Source of the DNA: Acidobacteriota bacterium
GTDB taxonomy: Bacteria; Acidobacteriota; Terriglobia; UBA7540
Length of the DNA stretch: 63,967 nucleotides
Direction of reading: 5' to 3'
Assembly: GCA_003165315.1 (NCBI GenBank)
Contig: PLSX01000058.1
Coordinates: 4,376 to 68,342 of the forward strand
In this document: one piece after another, positions 40,943-48,874 of the stretch
Numbering within the stretch: the stretch's first letter is position 1
Layout: the number at the start of each line of letters is the position of its first letter
Made by a program: the position numbers and the translations under genes
Notes under the pieces: model-generated
Databases searched by the model: none
The model's input: the letters and a program-made list of their open reading frames with translations, nothing else
What the model was told of the DNA's origin: nothing

Positions 40943-43900
40943 ATGACCCGACGAGTTACCCGAAGAGAAATGTTAATTGAGAGTGCGGCGCTTAGCCTGG
41001 CCGCACGCAAACTCTCCGCCTGGAGCGGAGGGCAATCACCTGTGCGCGTCTGCCTGCTGGTGGAACCAAGCCTTCTGCGTGAAGGCGCTCCCACAAACCT
41101 CACTGCATTGCTCAATGTTGCTGCCCAAGCAGAAGTCACGGTACGCGATGCCGCCTCCATCGTGAGACATGGTATCGAAGCGGACATCTTCTGCAACAGC
41201 CACGGAAGCATCTACCCCGCAGAACTCGGCGACAAGATTTATGAATTCATCGCGGGCGGCGGATCCCTTCTGCATGCCGGTGGAATCCCTTTTGGGCGCG
41301 CGATGACGCGTAAGGAAAGCGGTTGGATTTCCGATGAAAAGGCCGCCACGACTCTGCGCGAAAAGCTGGGAATTCACGTCTATGAACCGGCCTTTCCGTT
41401 GGCCGGAGCTCCAGGGTTGCGCCAAACGTTCGACCCGTTCCTGGTGCGTCTCGAGCCAAGCGCGAATAACTTGCCCCAAGCCAGTGTGAATATCACCACC
41501 ACCCTGCCGCTTCATGTGGAAGATCCCGCGCTGTTTGGCGTGTATTCGATAACCTATCTTGCCAAGCCGGTGTGCCGCCACACACACATCGCAGGTCAGC
41601 TCGAAGATCCGGCGGGAAGATCGATTCTCTCCTCCGTCATGCTCACCAAGACTTGGCGCAATCCCTACGACGTGCAGCGCGATGGGCCGTCCGGCCCCTG
41701 GGCAATCTCTACGGCGACTTTTGCCGGCTCCATGCCAACGGAGCTCTTCGCGCGGCTATGGGATTGGGTCACCTGCCCTGCCTTCCTGGGCGCCACCGAG
41801 CTTGAAATGGCAACACTGCGCCCGGGTGAGCAGACCACCGTTACCGCGCCTCTTCACGGCCAGCTCCCGGCCGGGTGGAAAGTCTCCGCTCAGACATCCA
41901 CCGTAACCTTCGACGAGTGGAAGAGCGAAAAGCCCCCGCAGTGGTCTCCCGCCGCTGCCTTGCTCAACGAATCCAGGGCTGCCGTGTGGGTAAGGGACGA
42001 TGGAGAACCGGATGCATTCCTTTTCTGCGTTCGTTTTCTCCTCGAGGATGAAACCGGCAGGATTCGTGACTATTCCGAGTCAGCAGTGGTGGCATGGCGG
42101 CCGGAATCGCTAACGTCCGGACCCAGTTTGCGCCGCGATCGCACCTATCTTGACTACACAATGGATGGGAAAGACCATAAGGCATCATTTCAGATCGGAA
42201 CCAATTGGCAGGATAGCGAAGTTTATGGATTGACTTGGCATAACCCCAATCCTCTGCGAGTAGCGTCCGACGCGCGTTCCATGGCGGAGCAGGGGCTGCG
42301 GATCATGCGTGTCCATTATGTAATGCCAGAGTTTCTGCGCGTGCTTGCCGGCGACGTTTTCCGCAAAACGCACGCTGACTTCTATCACAGCTTTGAAGCC
42401 GGCCCCGAATTGACCGAGCGGCACGCGCGCGCCCTGGAAGCACACGCCATGGTTTTCGGACGTTCGGGGATCATCCTGATGCCCTCGGTTTACACCTGTG
42501 TAGGCCCCAGAATGGGCAACTGCCAATCGTGGATTGGCACTTCCGAGCGCTATGAAATCCCCGATATGGTCGAGGCGCAAAAGGTCTTCGCGGGTCAGGT
42601 CATGGACCGGGTGGGTAAGCTGCCTTGTGTCTCGTGGGATCTGGTGAATGAACCTGATGTGGCGCTGCCCACCGTGTGCAGATGGTTCGACAGTATGCGT
42701 CCAATCTGGGCAGGCACGGGGCAACTCGCGGGCATTGGAACCTCCGGCCTGGAGCAAAATCTCTCCCTGGGCGAGTCTGCCGACTGGCATTCCGTGCACG
42801 CCAACTGCTCCCACATGTTGGATGCTCAAGTTTTCAGCACCGGCAAGCCGCACTTCTTTCATGAGGCATGGGTGCACACTGAATCCACTGCGGCGGGCGA
42901 AGTTGACGTCGAACAGACGCTCTGCCAGACCATCGCTCGCACCGTTGTCCGCGGCGCGTGTGGCTTTATGCCCTGGAATTGGAATAAGCTGCTTGCCTAT
43001 TGGCGCTACGGGGCTTCGGAAACGGAACTGGGCGACCTCACGCTCGGAGCATGCGCGAATGGCGAAGGTGTGCGGCGGCGCGGCTGGTTTGCCCTGCGAA
43101 ACTGGGCCGCGCTGCTGGACGGCGTCAGCTTTGATCAGACCCTGGAAGGACAGGTTGTTCATCTTTATCCCCGGCTCACCATCACGGGTGACCGCCCACA
43201 ACTGTGGTTGGAAGCCTTGCGCGCAGAGAATCTGCCCTGCGTAGGAATTAACGATCGCGAGTTCGCAGATGCTGACCTTTCTGAAACCTGCCTGATCGTC
43301 GTTCCGCACTACGGCAAGGGTTATCGGCATTCGACCTTTGAAAAATTAATGGCCTTTGCCACTCAGGGAGGTGTGGTTTGGGCGCATGCTGACAGCCTGC
43401 GGCGCGATGAGAACGGCAAGCTCGATCCCAGCCGATCGGTGCAATTCACCAATGCCCGCATTGCATCAGGCCAAGGCGCCATCGAATGGTATTTTGGATG
43501 GTCGATCCCAACTAAATGGGAACCCGGCACGAGCAGCCACCGCTTTGAGCAGCTCCTCCGGGGCATGAACTGGGTGCGCCGCGCCGAGGGCGTGATGTCA
43601 CTGATCAAGGGCGAGGTTCGCTTCAAAGCGGATAAGGACCTGACCGCCGTCCGCACTGTGCAAATTGCCGATGGCACAGGCACTGTGACACGAGCGTGGT
43701 CCGGTTACAGCGATCCGCTATCGTTGCCGGGGATTACACTGAGCAGCCCAGGCCAGTTGTTCGTGACGCGGGTTGATGCCAGCACATTCCGGGTCTACGG
43801 CGAGAAGGTTCGGGTCACATCATCGGCGGCGGTTTCAGCAATGATTCCAGGCCATCCCCAATATCGATTGACGAAGCGGGTGGATGCCGGCGCGACCGTC

Positions 43901-43954
43901 ATCGAGCCGCAAGGCTGGCAGCGCGGATACTGGTTTGAGCTTCACCTGGGATGA
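40943..43954 (+). CDS. large exported glycoside-hydrolase-like protein
   Basis: 1,003 residues with a Tat-like start (MTRRVTRREMLIESAALSLA). The central part (about 420-700) looks like a GH-A clan TIM barrel: VSWDLVNEPDVALP gives an acid/base candidate Glu570 and KPHFFHEAWVHTES a nucleophile candidate Glu641. The N-terminal third resembles a ThuA/GATase-like sugar-associated domain, and a second flavodoxin-like segment (about 760-860, LIVVPHYGKGYRHSTFEKLM) resembles the trimerisation domain of GH42 enzymes. A definite GH family cannot be named by eye. ATG 40943 has no clear ribosome site. Confidence 0.7.
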   Translation: MTRRVTRREMLIESAALSLAARKLSAWSGGQSPVRVCLLVEPSLLREGAPTNLTALLNVAAQAEVTVRDAASIVRHGIEADIFCNSHGSIYPAELGDKIYEFIAGGGSLLHAGGIPFGRAMTRKESGWISDEKAATTLREKLGIHVYEPAFPLAGAPGLRQTFDPFLVRLEPSANNLPQASVNITTTLPLHVEDPALFGVYSITYLAKPVCRHTHIAGQLEDPAGRSILSSVMLTKTWRNPYDVQRDGPSGPWAISTATFAGSMPTELFARLWDWVTCPAFLGATELEMATLRPGEQTTVTAPLHGQLPAGWKVSAQTSTVTFDEWKSEKPPQWSPAAALLNESRAAVWVRDDGEPDAFLFCVRFLLEDETGRIRDYSESAVVAWRPESLTSGPSLRRDRTYLDYTMDGKDHKASFQIGTNWQDSEVYGLTWHNPNPLRVASDARSMAEQGLRIMRVHYVMPEFLRVLAGDVFRKTHADFYHSFEAGPELTERHARALEAHAMVFGRSGIILMPSVYTCVGPRMGNCQSWIGTSERYEIPDMVEAQKVFAGQVMDRVGKLPCVSWDLVNEPDVALPTVCRWFDSMRPIWAGTGQLAGIGTSGLEQNLSLGESADWHSVHANCSHMLDAQVFSTGKPHFFHEAWVHTESTAAGEVDVEQTLCQTIARTVVRGACGFMPWNWNKLLAYWRYGASETELGDLTLGACANGEGVRRRGWFALRNWAALLDGVSFDQTLEGQVVHLYPRLTITGDRPQLWLEALRAENLPCVGINDREFADADLSETCLIVVPHYGKGYRHSTFEKLMAFATQGGVVWAHADSLRRDENGKLDPSRSVQFTNARIASGQGAIEWYFGWSIPTKWEPGTSSHRFEQLLRGMNWVRRAEGVMSLIKGEVRFKADKDLTAVRTVQIADGTGTVTRAWSGYSDPLSLPGITLSSPGQLFVTRVDASTFRVYGEKVRVTSSAAVSAMIPGHPQYRLTKRVDAGATVIEPQGWQRGYWFELHLG

Positions 43955-44229
43955 ACACGGATCGCCGGGCCTTAATAGGAAGCGTCCCTAGCGACCAAAC
44001 GCCGTTCTGCGCCGCTGCACCAAATCCACAGAGGTCGTTACCCACGCTCCTCAGGGACCCGCCGTCTTCAATATTCCAGCCATGCCTCAGGCAAATCGAC
44101 TAGCAATAACTTGATCAAGACTTTACGTACCCCCATTGGCAGTTGTAACCTTATACGCAACTGGCTCGTATTAAATGCCACATCGGACAGAGTGTCTAAT
44201 TCATTTCTTACGTTGGGGAGACATCCAGA
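43955..44229. other. 275-bp spacer upstream of the sulfotransferase gene
   Basis: AT-richer toward its right end. GGGGAG lies 9 nt before ATG 44230. A CTTGATCAAG palindrome is at 44111-44120. No promoter of recognised type is clear. Confidence 0.3.
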
Positions 44230-47200
44230 ATGCTGCTGAGCCTACCAAGCCCTTTCCTGTGTTTCCAATCGGATCGAACTCGTGGCAAATCTCGTGGCCG
44301 CAATACATTAAGCTTCGGGGCAAAAGCGCGGACCATTGGCGCACTTTTGGCGTTAGCAAGTGGAGTGGCTTGTGGGGGAGGCGGGGGTTCCGCCTCCAAG
44401 ATGGCGCTAGTGGCAGAGCTGGTTTCCCCTGGCAGCTTAGCGTTTGCGGATCAGGCTGCGGGCACCACCAGCTCCGCCCAAATGGTAACGGTAACAAACT
44501 CGGGCATCCTGGACCTTTCGCTCTCGGCAGTTTCAATCGTGGGCGCAAATGCCGGCGACTTTGCCAAGAGCTCCGACACCTGTAGTGGAGCTGCAATCCT
44601 CCCCAACACGACTTGCACAATCGGCGTAACGTTCACTCCGACGGCGGGCGGGGCACGCACCGCCACATTGAATATTGCTGACAACGCTCCCAGCAGCCCC
44701 CAGACCGTGCGCTTGAGCGGAACCGGAACGCAGGCCTTGGCAAGCTTATCGAGCCCGGGATTCACTTTTGGCACTCAACTCCTTAATGCACCGACGGCCG
44801 CCCAAACCGAAACCATCACCAATTCCGGAAATGCCAATCTGACTATTTCAACGGTTACGGTTGAAGGTTCAAATGCGGGGAACTTCATCAAAACTACCGA
44901 TACCTGCACGGGAGCGACGGTGGCACCCAACGGCACGTGCGCGGTCAGCATGACGTTCGAGCCGACCGTAGGAGGGAGCCTGAGTGCCACGCTTAGTTTT
45001 ACTGACAACGCTCCCAACAGCCCTCAGGTGGTGAACCTGGCTGGAACGGGCCTCATTCCCCCTATCACCTTCTCCCCCGCCAATCTGACGTTCAGCCATC
45101 AGAACCAGGGGACGACGAGCACGCCTCAGTTGTTGACCGTAACTAATACCGGGACCGAGACTGTTACCCTTTCAACCGTCACAATTGACTGTACAGCGGC
45201 GGCGGATTTTGCCAAAGTCACCGACTCTTGCACAGGAGCCACGATCACGCCTGGAAATGCTTGCAGCGTCAGCATCACGTTCACACCTCTGGCGACAGCG
45301 ACGTATAACGCCTCCTTGAATTTTACCGACAGCGCCTATACCAGCCCTCAGGCCGTGAGCTTGAGCGGGACGGGCACGGCTGCCGCAGCCGGAATCTCCC
45401 CGCCCGGCTTGGCTTTCGCCTCCCAGAACGTGGGAACGACAAGCGCTCCCCAGACGCTGACGATTACCGACACAGGAATGGCAGACCTTATCCTCATGAC
45501 GGCGGTGATTGGCGGCGCGAATGCCGGGGACTTTGCCAAGACCTCTGACACTTGCACGGGGGCAGTCATCATGCCCAACGGCACTTGCACGGTCAGCGTG
45601 ATTTTCACGCCGTCGGCATCGGGGAGCCGAAGCGCATCACTGACCTTTACGGACAATGCTGCAAACAGCCCTCAGGCGGTCGTATTGGGTGGGACCAGCG
45701 CCGTGCCCGCAATCGCACTCACGCCGAATTCCGGGGCTCTGGCTCCGGGCGGCACACTGCAGTTTGGCGCGGCTGCGAATGGTGTTTCCACTAACGCCGT
45801 AACCTGGTCCGTGAATGGGACGACCGGCGGGTCCGCTGCAGTGGGATTGATTACTGCGGGCGGGCTTTACACAGCTCCTCTAACCTCGTCGCCGCAGACT
45901 GTGACCATTCAGGCGGCGCTGAATTCAAATGCCAATTTAGTGGCGAGTTCTTCTGTCGCCATCATTCCGTCGGGAACAGTGACCACCACAAATAATGCTC
46001 AAGTGGCGTTGTATTCAATCAATGTGCCCGAGGACAGTAATGTTTCAATCCAGTTTGGCCCAGACACAAACTATGGGCTGAGCACGTGGACCAAGTCTTC
46101 GCCATCCGGTGGGGGCCAAGTGCAAATCCTTGTCGCCGGAATGCCTGCCTTCACGACCTATCACATGCGCGCCGTGGTGCAGTTTCCGGATGGGACTCAG
46201 TTCTCTGACGCCGACCAGGTGTTTACCACCGGGGGGCTTGCGCCGGACCAAATTCCGGCCATCACCACCACGACTACGCCGGGAATGACACCGAACAGCG
46301 GCATCGAGTTGCTGGATCTCCTCTTCACGAACGGCACCCAACCCACTGACAATGTGGTGGCGACCGATTTGAGCGGCAAGGTAATTTGGTATTACAACCC
46401 TGGATTCGTCGGCATTATCCCTAACCCGATCAAGCTCCTGCCGGATGGAAATATGTTGATCAATTTTAGCTCCGGCAGTGCCGACGGAGGGAATTCGATC
46501 CTGGAAGAGATAGATTTAGCGGGGAATGTGGTGTGGAAAATGACGGGGACGGACCTCAATGCCGCGCTGGCGGCGGCGGGCTACAATCTAACCATCGTCG
46601 GGACCCACCATGACGTGGCCATTCTCCCCAACGGCCACCTGGTTGTGATCGCGAGCCAGATTCAAAACTTCACCGGCCTCCCCGGATATCCGGGGACTAC
46701 GGCGGTCACGGGCGATGTCTTGATTGACCTCGACACCACTCGTAAGCCCGTGTGGGTGTGGTCTGAATTTGATCATCTGGACGTCAACCGCCATCCCATG
46801 AGCTTCCCCGATTGGACCCATACCAACGCCATCCTCTATTCGCCCTCGGATGGAAGCTTGATCATTTCCATACGCCACCAGTATTGGCTGGTCAAAATTG
46901 ATTACAACAACGGCCAAGGCGCGGGCGACATCATTTGGAAGCTGGGATGGCAGGGAGATTTCACCCTGGAAGGCGGGACCGATCCGGTGGACTGGTTCTA
47001 CGCCCAGCATGGGCCCAGCTTTGTCTCCAGCAATACCAGTGGCATTTTTGATATGATCATTTTTGACAATGGTGATAATCGCCCGAATGTGTCGAATGAT
47101 GGACTGCCCTGCGGAACAACTCCCGGGTCACCTTGCTATAGCCGCGTGCCCCAGATTGAGCTTAATGAGCCGGCGCTGACTGCAACCCTCGGATGGCTGG

Positions 47201-47424
47201 ACACATTAAACTTCTTCTCCTTCTTCGGCGGCAATGCCGAAATTTTGCCCAACGGAAATACCGAATACGCTGAATGTGACTCAAGTATCGCTTCAGTCGC
47301 CGGTTCAGTCTATGAGGTCACGCACGATACTACTCCCCAGATCGTTTGGGAGTTGAACGTAGCGGGGCAATACGTTTACCGCGGTAAGCGGATGCCCAGC
47401 CTCTACCCAGGCATCCAATGGTGA
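44230..47424 (+). CDS. lipoprotein arylsulfotransferase with four choice-of-anchor-D domains
   Basis: 1,064 residues. An N-terminal hydrophobic segment ends in GVACGGGGGS, a plausible lipobox with Cys48, although the long 30-residue start before the hydrophobic core is odd. Four beta-sandwich repeats of about 105 residues follow (about 62-490), each with a phrase like SPGSLAFADQAAGTTSS and ending in SPQTVRLSGTGTQ. A further Ig-like domain (about 495-580) precedes the ASST domain (about 640-1064) with HHDVAILPNGHLVVI, DWTHTNAILYSP, HQYWLVKIDY and AQHGPSFV. ASST enzymes move sulfate between phenols via a histidine intermediate. Probably on the cell surface. Confidence 0.82.
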   Translation: MLLSLPSPFLCFQSDRTRGKSRGRNTLSFGAKARTIGALLALASGVACGGGGGSASKMALVAELVSPGSLAFADQAAGTTSSAQMVTVTNSGILDLSLSAVSIVGANAGDFAKSSDTCSGAAILPNTTCTIGVTFTPTAGGARTATLNIADNAPSSPQTVRLSGTGTQALASLSSPGFTFGTQLLNAPTAAQTETITNSGNANLTISTVTVEGSNAGNFIKTTDTCTGATVAPNGTCAVSMTFEPTVGGSLSATLSFTDNAPNSPQVVNLAGTGLIPPITFSPANLTFSHQNQGTTSTPQLLTVTNTGTETVTLSTVTIDCTAAADFAKVTDSCTGATITPGNACSVSITFTPLATATYNASLNFTDSAYTSPQAVSLSGTGTAAAAGISPPGLAFASQNVGTTSAPQTLTITDTGMADLILMTAVIGGANAGDFAKTSDTCTGAVIMPNGTCTVSVIFTPSASGSRSASLTFTDNAANSPQAVVLGGTSAVPAIALTPNSGALAPGGTLQFGAAANGVSTNAVTWSVNGTTGGSAAVGLITAGGLYTAPLTSSPQTVTIQAALNSNANLVASSSVAIIPSGTVTTTNNAQVALYSINVPEDSNVSIQFGPDTNYGLSTWTKSSPSGGGQVQILVAGMPAFTTYHMRAVVQFPDGTQFSDADQVFTTGGLAPDQIPAITTTTTPGMTPNSGIELLDLLFTNGTQPTDNVVATDLSGKVIWYYNPGFVGIIPNPIKLLPDGNMLINFSSGSADGGNSILEEIDLAGNVVWKMTGTDLNAALAAAGYNLTIVGTHHDVAILPNGHLVVIASQIQNFTGLPGYPGTTAVTGDVLIDLDTTRKPVWVWSEFDHLDVNRHPMSFPDWTHTNAILYSPSDGSLIISIRHQYWLVKIDYNNGQGAGDIIWKLGWQGDFTLEGGTDPVDWFYAQHGPSFVSSNTSGIFDMIIFDNGDNRPNVSNDGLPCGTTPGSPCYSRVPQIELNEPALTATLGWLDTLNFFSFFGGNAEILPNGNTEYAECDSSIASVAGSVYEVTHDTTPQIVWELNVAGQYVYRGKRMPSLYPGIQW

Positions 47425-47649
47425 GCGGGTAACAGGAAAGAGTTGCAGATAGAATGGGCAGTCGCGATCACTCAGCAGGCAGCTCTACAGTGGGATGCCT
47501 GTCGTCCAATGTGACGGCATCCCCTCAACTGCTTCGGACCACTGGAAGGCGAGAACCAAGATCGTGGAGTAATCTCGTTCCTATTTCCTTACCCCCTCTG
47601 GCGCCTGGCTGTGGAAGCGGAGACGACTCAGCAAACTCCGGATAAAGTC

Positions 47650-48349
47650 ATGAACCCCTGGAAAGGCCGCCTCGTCGTGCTTACATTGACGCTCCTGAGC
47701 GTCTCTTTTCCAATCCTTTTTTGTCACGGCCTATACGGCGCCCTACTGGGCATGGCTGCGCGGCAATTTGCAAGCGGCGCTCCCTTATCTTCCAGGGGCC
47801 AGGAATTTTGGGATGCTGGCCTTCGCCGGCGGGGCTGTGGCTCTTGTAATTTTGTTCTCATCAAATACCTTCCCGCTGCCACCAAGAACCCGTCTGGCAC
47901 TTTCACTGGTCACCCCAGCCAGTCCCCAGACAGGTGTTGGCAAAGCCAAGTCCAACACCTGTCGAGAGAGTCTTTGTGGGATCGGACGTTACGCCCCCGA
48001 CGCTGGCGGCCATGTATCAGCGCAACCCGGGCGCCGAGGCAAAGGCACTATTGGGATTCTACATCGGCAAATGGATCGAGGTGACCGGATTGGTTTCACA
48101 TATCGACTTGAGTGACGGGCCCCAGTGGTTTTGTCGGTTCTTCTTAAGCGAGAAACGGCGGCAAGCCCTGCGGTTTTACTTCATTTCACCGACGCGTGGC
48201 GGGATCGCTTGTCCGTAATAGCTCCCTGCACCGAAGTGAGAGCTCACGGGAAAATCTCCAGACTCGCACCTTCCCACGTCGAAATGGCAGATCGTGAGTT
48301 GGCTCCAGTCGAAGTGGCGTCCAAAATTCAATCGGAACTGAACGCTTGA
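47650..48349 (+). pseudogene. frameshifted membrane/OB-fold protein gene
   Basis: A protein sequence continues across three frames. It starts MNPWKGRLVVLTLTLLSVSF (47650), shifts near 47720 at a run of six T into VTAYTAPYWAWLRGNLQAAL and a second hydrophobic helix (FAGGAVALVILFSS), shifts near 47935 into PSPTPVERVFVGSDVTPPTL and GFYIGKWIEVTGLVSHIDLS, and shifts near 48185 into FTDAWRDRLSVIAPCTEVRA and VEVASKIQSELNA before the stop. The soluble part looks like an OB-fold domain. Three shifts in 700 bp favour a decayed gene; assembly error at the T-run alone could not explain it. Confidence 0.62.
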
Positions 48350-48373
48350 AGGTTCGATCCGGGCATGTTACGA

Positions 48374-48520
48374 CTATGCCGAATAGAGAGCATAGGTCAA
48401 AATTACGATCGTCCCCAGGGTCCCCGCCACCAACCCCCAAAGAAATACGTCAATGGGGTTTCTGGCGCCATATTGCTCTAATTTGGATAAGAGTGATTGC
48501 GAATTCGGCTCCAGACTCAT
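48374..48520 (-). CDS. 48-residue tail-anchored small membrane protein
   Basis: Minus-strand frame reading MSLEPNSQSLLSKLEQYGAR, then NPIDVFLWGLVAGTLGTIVI and LTYALYSA. GGAG lies 9 nt before the ATG. The first 22 residues are polar and the rest is one hydrophobic helix. Not recognised. It is convergent with the decayed gene and divergent from the sedolisin gene. Confidence 0.52.
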   Translation of the reverse strand: MSLEPNSQSLLSKLEQYGARNPIDVFLWGLVAGTLGTIVILTYALYSA

Positions 48521-48874
48521 TACTGAATCTCCGTTTAGGGTTGCATTACTATCCTAGGCATTACCTAACATACAACTGGCCAGCTTCATATTCAGCTCAT
48601 TTGTAAATTTTGTAAAGCTATCTTTCGATAGGGCACCGGGACTTCCCTTCTCTCACCCAGTACTTTAGTAACGCCGGGGTGAACGAGAAAACCAGCAGAC
48701 TTCGCTTTGACTCAAATTGCGAATCAAGTATAATTCATGCGCCATTTGTCGAAAATTGACCAAAACTAAAATTCACACTTCTTGGTACCAAGGTACTATT
48801 GCACGGCTGAGTGAGCAACGCCACAATCCACAATTGCGGTGAGCTCGCCTTACTGACAGCGAAAGGAGTGTTTG
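48521..48874. other. spacer upstream of the sedolisin gene
   Basis: About 350 bp, AT-rich around 48700-48780, containing CTTGGTACCAAGG (48781-48793), a palindrome (CTTGGTACCAAG) just before a possible start of transcription. AAGGAG lies 7 nt before ATG 48875. No gene is seen. Confidence 0.35.

Noticed and set aside
42185-43330. Long antisense frame (381 codons) over the glycosidase-like gene, and similar long antisense frames at 17525-18532, 29785-30714, 38747-39631 and 50779-51645
   Set aside because: They are mirror frames of clearly coding genes in GC-rich DNA and carry no recognisable motif.
48781-48812. Possible sigma-54 element around CTTGGTACCAAGG and TTGCAC before the sedolisin gene
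   Set aside because: GG and GC are 7 or 15 nt apart instead of 10.
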